Positions 16,798 to 25,461 of a stretch of DNA of 64,000 nt are shown in pieces. Position 1 is the first letter of the stretch; every line of letters begins with the position of its first letter. Both the position numbers and the translations under genes were made by a program. Origin of the DNA: Arthrobacter sp. Alg241-R88 (lineage in GTDB: Bacteria; Actinomycetota; Actinomycetes; Actinomycetales; Micrococcaceae); contig NZ_UNRG01000003.1 in the NCBI RefSeq assembly GCF_900537115.1, positions 62,001 to 126,000 on the forward strand, written 5' to 3'. The notes beneath the pieces were generated by a model. That model saw only the letters and a program-made list of their open reading frames with translations. It did no database searches and was not told the origin of the DNA.

Positions 16798-18096
16798 ATG
16801 GCGCGTAATGTCCTCAGGAACCTTCGCAAATCCGTCGCGATGCTCTCAGCCGTGGGGCTGCTGAGCCTCACCGCCGCATGTTCCAGCCCGTCCAACCAGG
16901 CCCAGGACGGCCCTGTTGAAATTCGATTCTCGTGGTGGGGCAACGAGGGGCGTGCCCAGTTGACCAACAAAGCCATCGCGGAGTTTGAGGCCGCCAACCC
17001 CGACATCAAGGTGAAGCCGGAGTACGGCGACATCAGCGGCTATTTTGACAAGCTTGCCACGCAGGTGGCTGCCAACGATGCCCCGGACGTCATCACCATG
17101 GGAGGCGCGTATCCGGCGGAATATGCCAACCGCGGGGCATTGTTGGATCTGTCGAAGGTCAGCGGCTCACTGGACTTGTCAAAAATGGACCAGGGAGCGC
17201 TCGAGAACGGCCAGGTCCAAGGCACACAATATGGTGTGTCCACCGGCGCCAATGCACTCGCTATTGTCGTGAACCCCGCCGTCTTCAAGGCAGCCGGCGT
17301 TGAGCTTCCCGATGACAGCACGTGGAGTTGGGACGATTTCGCGAGAACCGCTGCCGACGTGACGGCCAAGAGCCCCAAAGGAACCTACGGCACGGCAACG
17401 GTCCTCACGCACGATTCGCTGGATGCCTTCGCCCGCCAGCAGGGAGAGTCGCTGTACACCGAGGACGGCCAGCTTGGCCTGGGCAAGGAAACGGTGCAGG
17501 ACTACTTCGACTACTCGCTGAAACTGAGCGAGTCGGGGGCGGCGCCGAATGCTTCCGAGACCGTAGAGAAGCTCAATGTCAGCACTGAGCAGACCCTGAT
17601 GGGGATGGGCCAGGCGGGCATGATGCTTACGTGGAGCAACTCCTTGTCCGCGCTTAGTAAGGCCTCCGGCGCTGACTTGAAGTTGCTTAAGCTCCCCGGT
17701 GAGACGCCCACTCCCGGAATTTGGCTCCAGTCCTCGCAGTTCTACACCATCTCCGCACGCAGCCAGCACACCGAAGCTGCGGCAAAGCTGGTGGACTTCC
17801 TGGTGAACAACGAGTCTGCCGCCAAGATCATCCAGAGCGACCGCGGTGTGCCCAGCAACTCCGAAATGCGCACCTCGATCCAGGATCTGCTCACCCCGCA
17901 GGGCAAGGTGGAGGCCGAGTACATTGACCAGATCGGCAAGATGGACTTTGCCCCTACCTACATAGGGCCTACCGGATCAACGGCGGTTTCGGAAATCACT
18001 GCCCGCATCAACACTGATGTCCTGTTCAAACGGCTTTCACCCGAAAAAGCGGCGGAGCAGTGGATCAGCGAAAGCAAAGCTGCCATCGGCAAGTAA
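16798..18096 (+). CDS. carbohydrate ABC transporter substrate-binding lipoprotein
   Basis: 432-residue extracellular solute-binding protein of the MalE/family-1 type. A basic N-terminus and hydrophobic segment lead to the lipobox LTAAC (Cys about 29), then the typical EIRFSWWGNEGRAQLTNKAI opening. It should capture an oligosaccharide at the cell surface. The ATG follows GGAAAGAAG. No permease or ATPase gene follows: a terminator comes 21 bases after the stop and the next gene runs the other way, so it must share a transporter encoded elsewhere. Confidence 0.88.
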   Translation: MARNVLRNLRKSVAMLSAVGLLSLTAACSSPSNQAQDGPVEIRFSWWGNEGRAQLTNKAIAEFEAANPDIKVKPEYGDISGYFDKLATQVAANDAPDVITMGGAYPAEYANRGALLDLSKVSGSLDLSKMDQGALENGQVQGTQYGVSTGANALAIVVNPAVFKAAGVELPDDSTWSWDDFARTAADVTAKSPKGTYGTATVLTHDSLDAFARQQGESLYTEDGQLGLGKETVQDYFDYSLKLSESGAAPNASETVEKLNVSTEQTLMGMGQAGMMLTWSNSLSALSKASGADLKLLKLPGETPTPGIWLQSSQFYTISARSQHTEAAAKLVDFLVNNESAAKIIQSDRGVPSNSEMRTSIQDLLTPQGKVEAEYIDQIGKMDFAPTYIGPTGSTAVSEITARINTDVLFKRLSPEKAAEQWISESKAAIGK

Positions 18097-18117
18097 GCGG
18101 AAGCCGCAAAGGCGGAA

Positions 18118-18144
18118 CGCCGCCGGCAGCCGCGGCCGGCGGCG
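18118..18144. terminator. bidirectional terminator
   Basis: Perfect 10-bp GC stem (18118-18127 with 18135-18144) and 7-base loop between two convergent genes. No long T run is present. Confidence 0.6.
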
Positions 18145-18921
18145 TCAGGAAGGGTTCCCGGCGTCGAGGTACTGATCGGCCCAGGCAGCGATGATCCGGG
18201 CCGCCCGGGCCGCCTGGCCCTTTCCGGTCAGGAGGTGGTCGCTGCCTTCGAGGGACACGAAGTTCCGGGGATGCCGGGCCGTCTGGAAGATGGTGCTGGC
18301 ATTCTCGATTCCCACGGTGTTGTCCGTGGGGGAGTGCAGCACCATGAGCGGCTTGTGCAGTTGCTTGATGCAGTCCGTCAGGTCGGCGTTCTCGAGGTCC
18401 TCAACAAAATGCTTGCGAATCTCCACCCGTTTCCCGCCGAGGTCCACCTCAGCGGAGCCTTCGCTCAGGATTTTGTCCAGCGCAGCGTCGAAGACATGCG
18501 CCACGTGCTTGGGCGAGAAGGGCGCCCCAACGGTAGCAACGGCGTCGAGCTCTGGAATCTCGCGCGCCGCAGCCAGCACCGCGGCGCCGCCGAAGGAATG
18601 GCCCACCAGCAGGGAAATCTGTTTGCCCTCGCTGCGCATAAACTCCGCCGCCTTCACCGTGTCCGCCACCTTGTGGCTGAAGGAACCCGCGGACCACTCA
18701 CCGGCGGAGCCGCCCAGGCCCAGGTTGTCGAACCGGAGCATGCCCACGCCGCTGTCCGCCAGCGCCTTGCACATCCGCGAGGCGGAGGGCGCGTCCTTTC
18801 CGAGCGTAAATCCGTGCGAGAAGACGCCCCAACCCTTTATCGGGCCCTCCGGGATGTCGATGATTCCGGAGAGCAGCTCGCCGGTGGAACCTGCAAAGGA
18901 GACTTTTTCGGAGCGGGACAC
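18145..18921 (-). CDS. alpha/beta hydrolase
   Basis: 258-residue serine hydrolase. It shows FSHGFTLGKD near the oxyanion hole, the nucleophile elbow GHSFGG, acid-loop HSPTDNTVGIENA and catalytic histidine EGSDHLL. It resembles the YuaR/osmotically related esterase-like hydrolases sometimes paired with OsmC proteins, but no OsmC gene is adjacent and the substrate is unknown. GTG at 18921 is preferred over ATG 18954 because a GAAAGGGG ribosome site lies just upstream. A 9-bp inverted repeat (18963-18987) lies in its 5' region. Confidence 0.85.
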   Translation of the reverse strand: MSRSEKVSFAGSTGELLSGIIDIPEGPIKGWGVFSHGFTLGKDAPSASRMCKALADSGVGMLRFDNLGLGGSAGEWSAGSFSHKVADTVKAAEFMRSEGKQISLLVGHSFGGAAVLAAAREIPELDAVATVGAPFSPKHVAHVFDAALDKILSEGSAEVDLGGKRVEIRKHFVEDLENADLTDCIKQLHKPLMVLHSPTDNTVGIENASTIFQTARHPRNFVSLEGSDHLLTGKGQAARAARIIAAWADQYLDAGNPS

Positions 18922-19029
18922 GGCGTCCCCTTTCTTTCGTTGCGGATGCCCCATCAGTTGTGGTCCCCAAACCGGAGTTTTGGGGACTGGATCTGATAGC
19001 GCAACTGGCGATGCTTAACTGGTGAGACA

Positions 19030-19072
19030 ACGACGGCGCTGTCCCCCCTTGCATGGGGGACAGCGCCGTCGT
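19030..19072 (-). terminator. terminator of the sdh operon
   Basis: Perfect 18-bp inverted repeat (19030-19047 with 19055-19072) with a 7-base loop, 16 bases beyond the sdhB stop. Confidence 0.85.
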
Positions 19073-19087
19073 CCGCTAAATCCTATG

Positions 19088-19870
19088 TCAGATCTTGCGG
19101 GAGAGAATGGCCTGCTTGACCTCTTGGATGGCCTGCGTGACCTGAATGCCACGGGGGCATGCTTCGGAGCAGTTGAAGGTGGTGCGGCAGCGCCACACGC
19201 CTTCCTTGTCATTGAGGATCTCCAGGCGCATGTCGCCTGCGTCGTCGCGTGAATCAAAAATGAAACGGTGCGCGTTGACGATTGCTGCCGGACCGAAGTA
19301 CTGGCCGTCCGTCCAGAACACCGGGCAGGACGAGGTGCAGGCGGCGCAGAGGATGCACTTCGTGGTGTCATCGAAGCGCTCACGGTCCTCAGCGGACTGA
19401 AGGCGTTCCCGGGTGGGCTCGTGGCCCTTGTTGATGAGGAACGGCATAACCTCGCGGTAGGACTGGAAGAACGGCTCCATGTCCACGATGAGGTCCTTCT
19501 CCACCGGCAAACCCTTGATGGGCTCCACGGTGATGGGCTTGGAAGTGTCCAGGTCCTTCAGGAGCGTCTTGCAGGCGAGGCGGTTGCGGCCGTTGATGCG
19601 CATGGCGTCGGAGCCGCAGACGCCGTGGGCGCAGGAGCGGCGGAACGAAAGGCTGCCGTCAGTTTCCCACTTGACCTTGTGCAGGGCGTCCAGGACACGG
19701 TCCGTGCCGTACATCGTGAGGTGGAAGTCATCCCAGGTGGCTTCTTCCGAAACCTCCGGGTTGTACCGGCGGACGCGCAGGTGGACATCGAACGTGGGGA
19801 TTTCGCCGCCCCCGCCGACGCCGGCAGGCAGTTCAATCTTTGAGGCTGGCTCAGCCGTTTCAGCGGTCAT
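19088..19870 (-). CDS. sdhB: succinate dehydrogenase iron-sulfur subunit
   Basis: 260-residue electron-transfer subunit of complex II. Its cysteine motifs occur in order: CAHGVCGSDAMRINGRNRLAC for the 2Fe-2S centre, CILCAACTSSCPV for the 4Fe-4S centre and CRTTFNCSEACPRGI for the 3Fe-4S centre and its partner ligand. It passes electrons from SdhA flavin to the membrane quinone. It starts one base after the sdhA stop, as last gene of sdhCDAB. Confidence 0.97.
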   Translation of the reverse strand: MTAETAEPASKIELPAGVGGGGEIPTFDVHLRVRRYNPEVSEEATWDDFHLTMYGTDRVLDALHKVKWETDGSLSFRRSCAHGVCGSDAMRINGRNRLACKTLLKDLDTSKPITVEPIKGLPVEKDLIVDMEPFFQSYREVMPFLINKGHEPTRERLQSAEDRERFDDTTKCILCAACTSSCPVFWTDGQYFGPAAIVNAHRFIFDSRDDAGDMRLEILNDKEGVWRCRTTFNCSEACPRGIQVTQAIQEVKQAILSRKI

Positions 19871-19871
19871 C

Positions 19872-21671
19872 TTAGTACTTCCTCACCATCGGCTCGTAGC
19901 GGGTAAAGACAACCGGCTTGGTGGCCAGGCGGATGCCGGCGATTGATTCCGCCGATCCGTCCGCCGGGGCGTGGTCGTCCTTGTACGCCATGGAGTGCTT
20001 CATGAATTTCTCGTCGTTGCGTTCCGGGAAGTCTTCGCGGAAGTGTCCGCCGCGGGATTCCTCACGGTGCAGGGCTGCCACGGTCATCACCTTGGCCAGT
20101 TCCAGCAGGAAGCCCAGTTCAACGGCCTCGAGCAGGTCAAGGTTGAAGCGCTTGCCCTTGTCCTGGACGTTGATGCGCTTGTAGCGCTCCTCGAAGGAGG
20201 CGATATCGCGCAGCACCTGGTTCAGGGTCTCTGCGGTGCGGAACACCTGCATGTTGGCGTCCATGGTGTCCTGCAGTTCCTTGCGGATCACAGCCACCTT
20301 TTCATCACCGGTGCCGTTGCGGGCGATGTCCAGCAGTTCGGTGGTGTACGCGATGGGGTTCTCCGGCAGCTCCACGAAGTCGGCCGTCCTGGCGTACTCT
20401 GCCGCAGCGATACCGGCGCGCTTGCCGAACACGTTGATGTCCAGCAGTGAGTTGGTGCCCAAACGGTTGGAACCGTGGACGGAGACGCACGCGACCTCGC
20501 CGGCTGCGTACAGGCCGGGGACCACCGTGTCGTTGTCCTGGAGGACTTCGGTAGTGATGTTGGTGGGGATGCCGCCCATGGCGTAATGGGCGGTCGGGAA
20601 CACCGGGACGGGTTCCGTGTAGGGCTCAACACCGAGGTAGGTGCGGGCGAACTCGGTGATGTCCGGGAGCTTGGCATCGATGTGCGCGGGCTCCAGGTGG
20701 GTGAGGTCCAGGAGGACGTAGTCCTTGTTCGGGCCGCAGCCGCGGCCTTCGCGGACCTCGTTCGCCATGGAGCGGGCCACGATGTCACGGGGCGCCAGGT
20801 CCTTGATGGTGGGGGCGTAGCGCTCCATGAACCGCTCACCCTCCGAGTTGCGCAGGATGGCGCCTTCGCCGCGGGCCGCCTCGGAAAGGAGGATGCCCAG
20901 GCCGGCCAGGCCAGTCGGGTGGAACTGGAAGAACTCCATGTCTTCCAAGGGGATGCCGCGGCGGAACGCGATGCCCATGCCATCACCGGTGAGGGTGTGG
21001 GCGTTGGAGGTGGTCTTGAAGACCTTGCCGGCGCCGCCGGAGGCGAACACAACCGACTTGGCCTGGAACACGTGGAGCTCGCCAGACGCGAGGTCGTAGG
21101 AGACCACGCCGGCAACGCGCTTCTGCTTGTACGGGGTGCCGTCCTCGCGGACCGCATCCTCTTCCACCGTCAGCAGGTCCAGCACGTAGTACTCGTTGTA
21201 GAACTCGACATTGTGCTTGACGCAGTTTTGGTACAGGGTCTGCAGGATCATGTGGCCGGTGCGGTCAGCGGCGTAGCATGCACGGCGGACGGGAGCCTTG
21301 CCGTGGTCGCGGGTGTGGCCGCCGAACCGGCGCTGGTCAATCCGTCCTTCCGGCGTGCGGTTGAACGGCAGGCCCATCTTCTCCAGGTCCAGCACGGCGT
21401 CGATGGCCTCTTTGGCCATTACCTCTGCCGCGTCCTGGTCAACCAGGTAGTCGCCGCCCTTGACGGTGTCGAACGTGTGCCATTCCCAGTTGTCTTCCTC
21501 GACGTTGGCAAGGGCTGCACACATGCCACCCTGCGCCGCACCGGTGTGCGAGCGGGTGGGGTAGAGCTTGGTCAGTACTGCTGTGCGGGCGCGTTGACCG
21601 GACTCGATCGCGGCGCGCATGCCAGCGCCACCGGCACCGACGATGACGACGTCGTACTTATGGACCTGCAT
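19872..21671 (-). CDS. sdhA: succinate dehydrogenase flavoprotein subunit
   Basis: 599-residue catalytic subunit oxidising succinate to fumarate. It opens with the FAD-binding YDVVIVGAGGAGMRAAIES, carries the flavin-linking histidine in SHTGAAQGGMCAAL, the RFGGHTRDHG active-site segment, and HPTGLAG and GSNRLGTNSLLD motifs. The ATG at 21671 is chosen because the protein then begins MQVHKYDVV as in relatives; the longer frame to 21734 runs into intergenic hairpins. Confidence 0.97.
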   Translation of the reverse strand: MQVHKYDVVIVGAGGAGMRAAIESGQRARTAVLTKLYPTRSHTGAAQGGMCAALANVEEDNWEWHTFDTVKGGDYLVDQDAAEVMAKEAIDAVLDLEKMGLPFNRTPEGRIDQRRFGGHTRDHGKAPVRRACYAADRTGHMILQTLYQNCVKHNVEFYNEYYVLDLLTVEEDAVREDGTPYKQKRVAGVVSYDLASGELHVFQAKSVVFASGGAGKVFKTTSNAHTLTGDGMGIAFRRGIPLEDMEFFQFHPTGLAGLGILLSEAARGEGAILRNSEGERFMERYAPTIKDLAPRDIVARSMANEVREGRGCGPNKDYVLLDLTHLEPAHIDAKLPDITEFARTYLGVEPYTEPVPVFPTAHYAMGGIPTNITTEVLQDNDTVVPGLYAAGEVACVSVHGSNRLGTNSLLDINVFGKRAGIAAAEYARTADFVELPENPIAYTTELLDIARNGTGDEKVAVIRKELQDTMDANMQVFRTAETLNQVLRDIASFEERYKRINVQDKGKRFNLDLLEAVELGFLLELAKVMTVAALHREESRGGHFREDFPERNDEKFMKHSMAYKDDHAPADGSAESIAGIRLATKPVVFTRYEPMVRKY

Positions 21672-21712
21672 ACCAGACGCTCTTTCTCTCAAAATTCGCA
21701 ATAAAACAACGG

Positions 21713-21762
21713 GCGGGCGTTGCCCGCTCCGCAAAACAAGGCCCGCGGTTGTACCCGCGGGC
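21713..21762 (-). repeat. paired hairpins in the sdhD-sdhA intergenic region
   Basis: Two GC-rich inverted repeats lie between sdhD and sdhA: a 6-bp stem at 21713-21727 and an 8-bp stem (21741-21748 with 21755-21762). They could be RNA-processing, stabilising or attenuation structures that set the ratio of membrane to catalytic subunits. Confidence 0.5.
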
Positions 21763-21779
21763 CCGGGATGCTGCCGGTG

Positions 21780-22241
21780 CTAGGCAGGGCAGAATCCGCC
21801 AGGCAGGGGAACGCCGTCCACCACGGGGCACGGATCGAAGGTGAAGATCACCAGGGTGCCCAGGACGATGATGACGACGGTGGCCGAGTAGAGGACCGTC
21901 TTCAGCCAGCGGCGGGTTGAATCCTTTTCGGCGTAGTCGTTGATGATGGTGCGTACGCCGTTGGTCCCGTGCAGCATGGCCAGCCACAGCATGGTGAGGT
22001 CCCAGAACTGCCAGAACGGGTCGGCCCACTTGCCGGCCACGAAGCCGAAGTCGATGGCGTGGATGCCTTCGCCCACCAAGAGGTTCACAAAAAGGTGGCC
22101 GAAGATGAGGACCACCAGCACCACGCCGGAGAGCCGCATGAACAGCCAGGCAATCATTTCGAAGTTGCCCCGGCTTCCGCCGGTGCGGCGGTACTGGGGG
22201 GCGATGCGCCCGCTGCGCGGGCTCTCAATCGTTGCAGACAT
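21780..22241 (-). CDS. sdhD: succinate dehydrogenase hydrophobic membrane anchor subunit
   Basis: 153-residue anchor with three transmembrane helices. Candidate heme/quinone-region residues are in LIFGHLFVNLLV and LHGTNGVRTIINDY. It follows sdhC by three bases and precedes sdhA after a 108-base gap holding two hairpins. Together with SdhC it anchors SdhAB and passes electrons to menaquinone. Confidence 0.94.
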   Translation of the reverse strand: MSATIESPRSGRIAPQYRRTGGSRGNFEMIAWLFMRLSGVVLVVLIFGHLFVNLLVGEGIHAIDFGFVAGKWADPFWQFWDLTMLWLAMLHGTNGVRTIINDYAEKDSTRRWLKTVLYSATVVIIVLGTLVIFTFDPCPVVDGVPLPGGFCPA

Positions 22242-22244
22242 GGC

Positions 22245-22625
22245 TTAGTGACCTCCGAGCGCGAGGGACAGGTGTCGGATGGAGAAAGCGACCATGGTGA
22301 CCACCCAGAGGCCCAGGACTGCCCAGAGCATCTGGCGCTGGTACTTGGCGCCCTTCTTCCAGAAGTCCACCGCAATGATGCGCAGGCCGTTGAAGGCGTG
22401 GAAAACGATGGCGGCAACAAGTCCGGTCTCACCCAGGGCCATCAGGGGGTTCTTGTATGCACCGATCACCGCGGTGTAGGCCTCCGGGGACACCCGTACC
22501 AAGGAGGTGTCCAGGACATGGACCAACAAGAAGAAAAAGATCACTACACCGGTAATACGGTGTCCTACCCAGGACCACATGCCTTCACGGCCGCGGTACA
22601 AGGTGCCAGCTGGTTTTGTCGGCAC
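22245..22625 (-). CDS. sdhC: succinate dehydrogenase cytochrome b556 subunit
   Basis: 126-residue membrane anchor with three helices. The family block GREGMWSWVGHRITGVVIFFFLLVH carries a heme-ligand-region histidine, and a second conserved segment is VFHAFNGLRIIAVD. The open frame extends to 23084, but GTG at 22625 with GGGAGG upstream gives the normal size. It is first in sdhCDAB; the 295-bp upstream region is shared with the divergent manC. Confidence 0.93.
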   Translation of the reverse strand: MPTKPAGTLYRGREGMWSWVGHRITGVVIFFFLLVHVLDTSLVRVSPEAYTAVIGAYKNPLMALGETGLVAAIVFHAFNGLRIIAVDFWKKGAKYQRQMLWAVLGLWVVTMVAFSIRHLSLALGGH

Positions 22626-22906
22626 TGATAAACCTCCCTGCAACACAGCGGCGCTGGCATGAGATCCACGCGGGGGGAACGCCTGCTGCGAGAGCACTCG
22701 TAGCTCAGGCCTAAATCTAGGCTCCGCTAACAGCTTATTCAATTTAGGAACTCCTTGGTGCCCAGCAGTGGCAAGGATTCCGCCGAATAATGAGACAAAC
22801 ACCACAATCTCCTGCCCGCCCGGCTGACTTTGTTGCGGCCGCAGGCCCGGAAGGAGCCCTGAGCAGCGCCCAAGGGGGCGGAAGGGCTCCCCGGCACCGG
22901 GTCGGC

Positions 22907-22912
22907 TAAAGT
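22907..22912 (+). promoter_or_regulatory. -10 hexamer for manC
   Basis: TAAAGT ends eight bases before ATG 22921 and five bases before GTG 22918, consistent with a leaderless or nearly leaderless transcript. Confidence 0.45.
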
Positions 22913-22920
22913 AGGCCGTG

Positions 22921-24054
22921 ATGAGTACAGACAAAGTGACAAGCCCGGCTTCACCCCTTGACCGCTTCATCGCGGTGATCCCGGCAGGCGGAGTGGGGAC
23001 CCGCCTATGGCCCCTGTCGCGAGCCGCAGCTCCCAAGTTCCTGCACGATCTCACCGGTTCGGGCAGCACCTTGCTGCGCGCCACCTACGACCGGCTGCAC
23101 CCGCTCGCCGGAAGCCGCATGTTGGTGGTCACCGGCAAGGCCCACCGTGAAGCGGTGTGCCGGCAGCTTCCCGAACTTCAGGATTCGGACCTTGTCCTGG
23201 AGTCCGAGCCCAAGGACTCCGCCGCGGCGATTGGCCTTGCAGCCGCCATCCTCCACGAGCGCGATCCGGACACCATTATGGGTTCCTTTGCCGCCGACCA
23301 GGTGATCAGCCCCGACCGCCTTTTCCAGAAAGCTGTCCGCGAGGCGATCCACACAGCCGCCGCAGGCAAGATTGTGACCATCGGCATCAAGCCCACCCAC
23401 CCGTCCACCGGGTTCGGCTACATCCGCTCCGGGCAGGACCTGCACATCCAAGGCGCCCCCAGTGCCCAGGATGTAGTGGAGTTCGTTGAAAAGCCGAACG
23501 AGGAAGTTGCCCAGCAGTACGTGGACAGCGGCAACTACGTCTGGAACGCGGGCATGTTCGTGGCACCCGTCGCACTGCTGCTCAAGCATCTTGAAGCCAA
23601 CCAGCCCGCGCTGTTCCAGGGCCTGCAGGAAATTGCGCGTGCCTGGGACACCCCCGCCCGCGACGAGGTGACGGCACGGGTGTGGCCCACGCTGCCCAAG
23701 ATCGCCATCGATTACGCCGTTGCCGAACCTGCGGCCGAAGCCGGGGACGTCGCCGTCGTGCCTGGCTCCTTCCGCTGGGACGACGTCGGCGACTTCGCTT
23801 CCGTGGGCCGGCTCAACAGTGCCAGGGAAGTGGACGACGTCACGGTGCTGGGGGAGGGCGCGCGCGTCTTCACGGAGAACTCCAGCGGCGTGGTGGTCAC
23901 GGACACCAAGCGTGTCATTGCGCTGATCGGAATCCAGGACGTTGTCATCGTTGACACTCCCGATGCGCTGCTGGTAACCACCATGGCCAACTCGCAGCGG
24001 GTCAAGGCAGCGGTGGACGCACTGAAGGCCAGCGGGGATACCGACGTTCTCTGA
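22921..24054 (+). CDS. manC: mannose-1-phosphate guanylyltransferase
   Basis: 377-residue nucleotidyltransferase making GDP-mannose from mannose-1-P and GTP. It shows the N-terminal PAGGVGTRLWPLSRAAAPKF signature, GSFAADQVI, IKPTHPSTGFGYI and FVEKPNEEVAQQY. It is about the length of the single-domain form, without the C-terminal isomerase domain of bifunctional ManC/AlgA. GDP-mannose feeds cell-wall glycans and glycolipids. A tandem GTG-ATG makes the start ambiguous by one codon. It is a single-gene unit closed by a terminator. Confidence 0.93.
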   Translation: MSTDKVTSPASPLDRFIAVIPAGGVGTRLWPLSRAAAPKFLHDLTGSGSTLLRATYDRLHPLAGSRMLVVTGKAHREAVCRQLPELQDSDLVLESEPKDSAAAIGLAAAILHERDPDTIMGSFAADQVISPDRLFQKAVREAIHTAAAGKIVTIGIKPTHPSTGFGYIRSGQDLHIQGAPSAQDVVEFVEKPNEEVAQQYVDSGNYVWNAGMFVAPVALLLKHLEANQPALFQGLQEIARAWDTPARDEVTARVWPTLPKIAIDYAVAEPAAEAGDVAVVPGSFRWDDVGDFASVGRLNSAREVDDVTVLGEGARVFTENSSGVVVTDTKRVIALIGIQDVVIVDTPDALLVTTMANSQRVKAAVDALKASGDTDVL

Positions 24055-24071
24055 GGCATCGCGCTCTGAGG

Positions 24072-24108
24072 CATCGCGGTCCCCGGATGTAACGCAGGGA
24101 CCGCGATG
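24072..24108 (+). terminator. terminator after manC
   Basis: Perfect 12-bp inverted repeat (24072-24083 with 24097-24108) with a 13-base loop, 17 bases past the manC stop; no T tract. Confidence 0.65.
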
Positions 24109-24131
24109 GCCCGGATTCCAGCGACCCTCGC

Positions 24132-24137
24132 TAGAGT
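24132..24137 (+). promoter_or_regulatory. -10 hexamer for the M20 amidohydrolase
   Basis: TAGAGT followed by six bases and GTG at 24144, the leaderless arrangement. Confidence 0.5.
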
Positions 24138-24143
24138 GAAGCA

Positions 24144-25343
24144 GTGCGCAATTACACTACGGAAGCCGAGCCCACCGCCCTGGTGGCTCCATGGCTTGAG
24201 CCGCTCCTGCCGGAACTGATTGATTTCCGCCGGGACCTGCATGCGCATCCGGAACTGTCCTTCAAGGAATTCCGCACTACCGACAAGCTGGCTGACAGGC
24301 TGGAAGCTGCAGGCCTCAGCCCGCGCCGGCTTGAGGGCACCGGCCTTACCGTGGATGTGGGGGAGGGTCCCATCGCCACTGCCCTTCGCGGCGATATCGA
24401 TGCCCTGCCCATCATCGAGGAAACGGGTTTGCCCTTTGCCTCGAAAAATCACGGTGTGACCCACGCGTGCGGCCACGATGTGCACACCACCACCATGCTG
24501 GGCATCGCCCTGGTACTGCACCGGATGCACCAGGAGGAGCCGCTCGGCGCCACCGTCCGCATCATTTTCCAGCCCGCCGAGGAAACCATGCCGGGCGGCG
24601 CGCACTCGTGCATTGAACAGGGGGTCCTGGACGGGGTTCCCCGGATCCTGGCCCTGCATTGTGACCCGCGCATCGAAGTGGGCAAGATCGGCACGCGCAT
24701 CGGTGCCATCACCTCGGCTTCCGACACCATCCGGATTGAACTTTCCGGCCGCGGCGGCCACACGTCCCGCCCGCACCTGACCGAGGACCTTGTGTTCGCT
24801 TTGGCGCAAATCGCCGTCAACGTTCCCGCCGTACTGTCCCGCCGCGTGGACGTCCGGAGCGGCGTTTCCGTGGTGTGGGGCCAGATTTCGGCCGGCTCCG
24901 CCCCCAATGCCATTCCCGGCACCGGTTACATGGCCGGGACAATGCGCTGCCTGGACCGCGAGGCGTGGCACGCCGCCGGTGAACTGCTCGATGAGGTGGT
25001 GCACCAGGTGGCTGCCCCCTATGGCGTTGACGTCCGCCTCGAGCACACCAGGGGAGTGCCGCCGGTGGTGAACTCCGAGCACGAAACAGCAATCATCGAA
25101 GCATCCGCCCGGGCCGAAATCGGCGAAAGCGCCGTGGTGCTGACCCCGCAGTCCATGGGCGGGGAGGACTTCGCCTGGTTCCTCGCCGAGCTGCCGGGCG
25201 CCATGATGCGGCTCGGCACCAAAACGCCCGGGGGCGAGGAATACGACCTCCACCGCGGCGACTACATCCTGGACGAACGGGCCCTGGGCCTTGGCATCCG
25301 GGTCCTCACCGCTGCGGCGCTGCGCACCATCCGCGACCTGTAA
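24144..25343 (+). CDS. M20 family amidohydrolase
   Basis: 399-residue zinc or manganese peptidase-like hydrolase of the M20D subfamily (hippurate hydrolase, IAA-amino-acid hydrolase, N-acyl amino acid hydrolase). It shows RRDLHAHPELSF, ALRGDIDALPI, HACGHDVHTT with metal ligands, FQPAEETMPGG and MGGEDFAWFLAELPGAM. It cleaves an N-acyl amino acid; the exact substrate cannot be read. GTG start is set by the -10 hexamer six bases upstream. Stands alone. Confidence 0.9.
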   Translation: MRNYTTEAEPTALVAPWLEPLLPELIDFRRDLHAHPELSFKEFRTTDKLADRLEAAGLSPRRLEGTGLTVDVGEGPIATALRGDIDALPIIEETGLPFASKNHGVTHACGHDVHTTTMLGIALVLHRMHQEEPLGATVRIIFQPAEETMPGGAHSCIEQGVLDGVPRILALHCDPRIEVGKIGTRIGAITSASDTIRIELSGRGGHTSRPHLTEDLVFALAQIAVNVPAVLSRRVDVRSGVSVVWGQISAGSAPNAIPGTGYMAGTMRCLDREAWHAAGELLDEVVHQVAAPYGVDVRLEHTRGVPPVVNSEHETAIIEASARAEIGESAVVLTPQSMGGEDFAWFLAELPGAMMRLGTKTPGGEEYDLHRGDYILDERALGLGIRVLTAAALRTIRDL

Positions 25344-25424
25344 TCCCAAAGGCGCGGACGCCGTCGTGCTTCACGGACGATGTGCTTCACCAAATATGCG
25401 GGCTATGGTGAGCTTCCGCCTCTA

Positions 25425-25445
25425 AATTGTGCACAATTGAATTGT
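25425..25445. promoter_or_regulatory. OhrR-type operator
   Basis: A perfect 14-base palindrome AATTGTGCACAATT (25425-25438) overlaps a second inverted pair ACAATT-G-AATTGT (25433-25445), so three AATTGT half-sites alternate. This resembles known OhrR boxes rich in AATTGT. It lies just upstream of a TATAGT -10 (25450-25455), where bound repressor would block RNA polymerase. Confidence 0.8.
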
Positions 25446-25461
25446 GTCCTATAGTTCTTAC

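Noticed and set aside
16798..18096. Sugar-binding lipoprotein as first gene of a complete ABC operon
   Set aside because: The next gene is on the opposite strand behind a terminator; no permease is encoded in the window.
18963..18987. Terminator candidate upstream of the alpha/beta hydrolase
   Set aside because: A 9-bp stem is visible, but it lies between promoter-side sequence and the start of the hydrolase with no T run. The 18-bp stem at 19030-19072 already serves as the sdh terminator, so it is only mentioned as a possible operator.
20475..21704. 409-residue plus-strand open frame opposite sdhA
   Set aside because: sdhA is unmistakable on the minus strand; the plus frame has antisense-type composition.
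23712..25349. 545-residue minus-strand open frame opposite manC and the M20 hydrolase
   Set aside because: Spans two genes and a terminator on the other strand, with compositional bias only.
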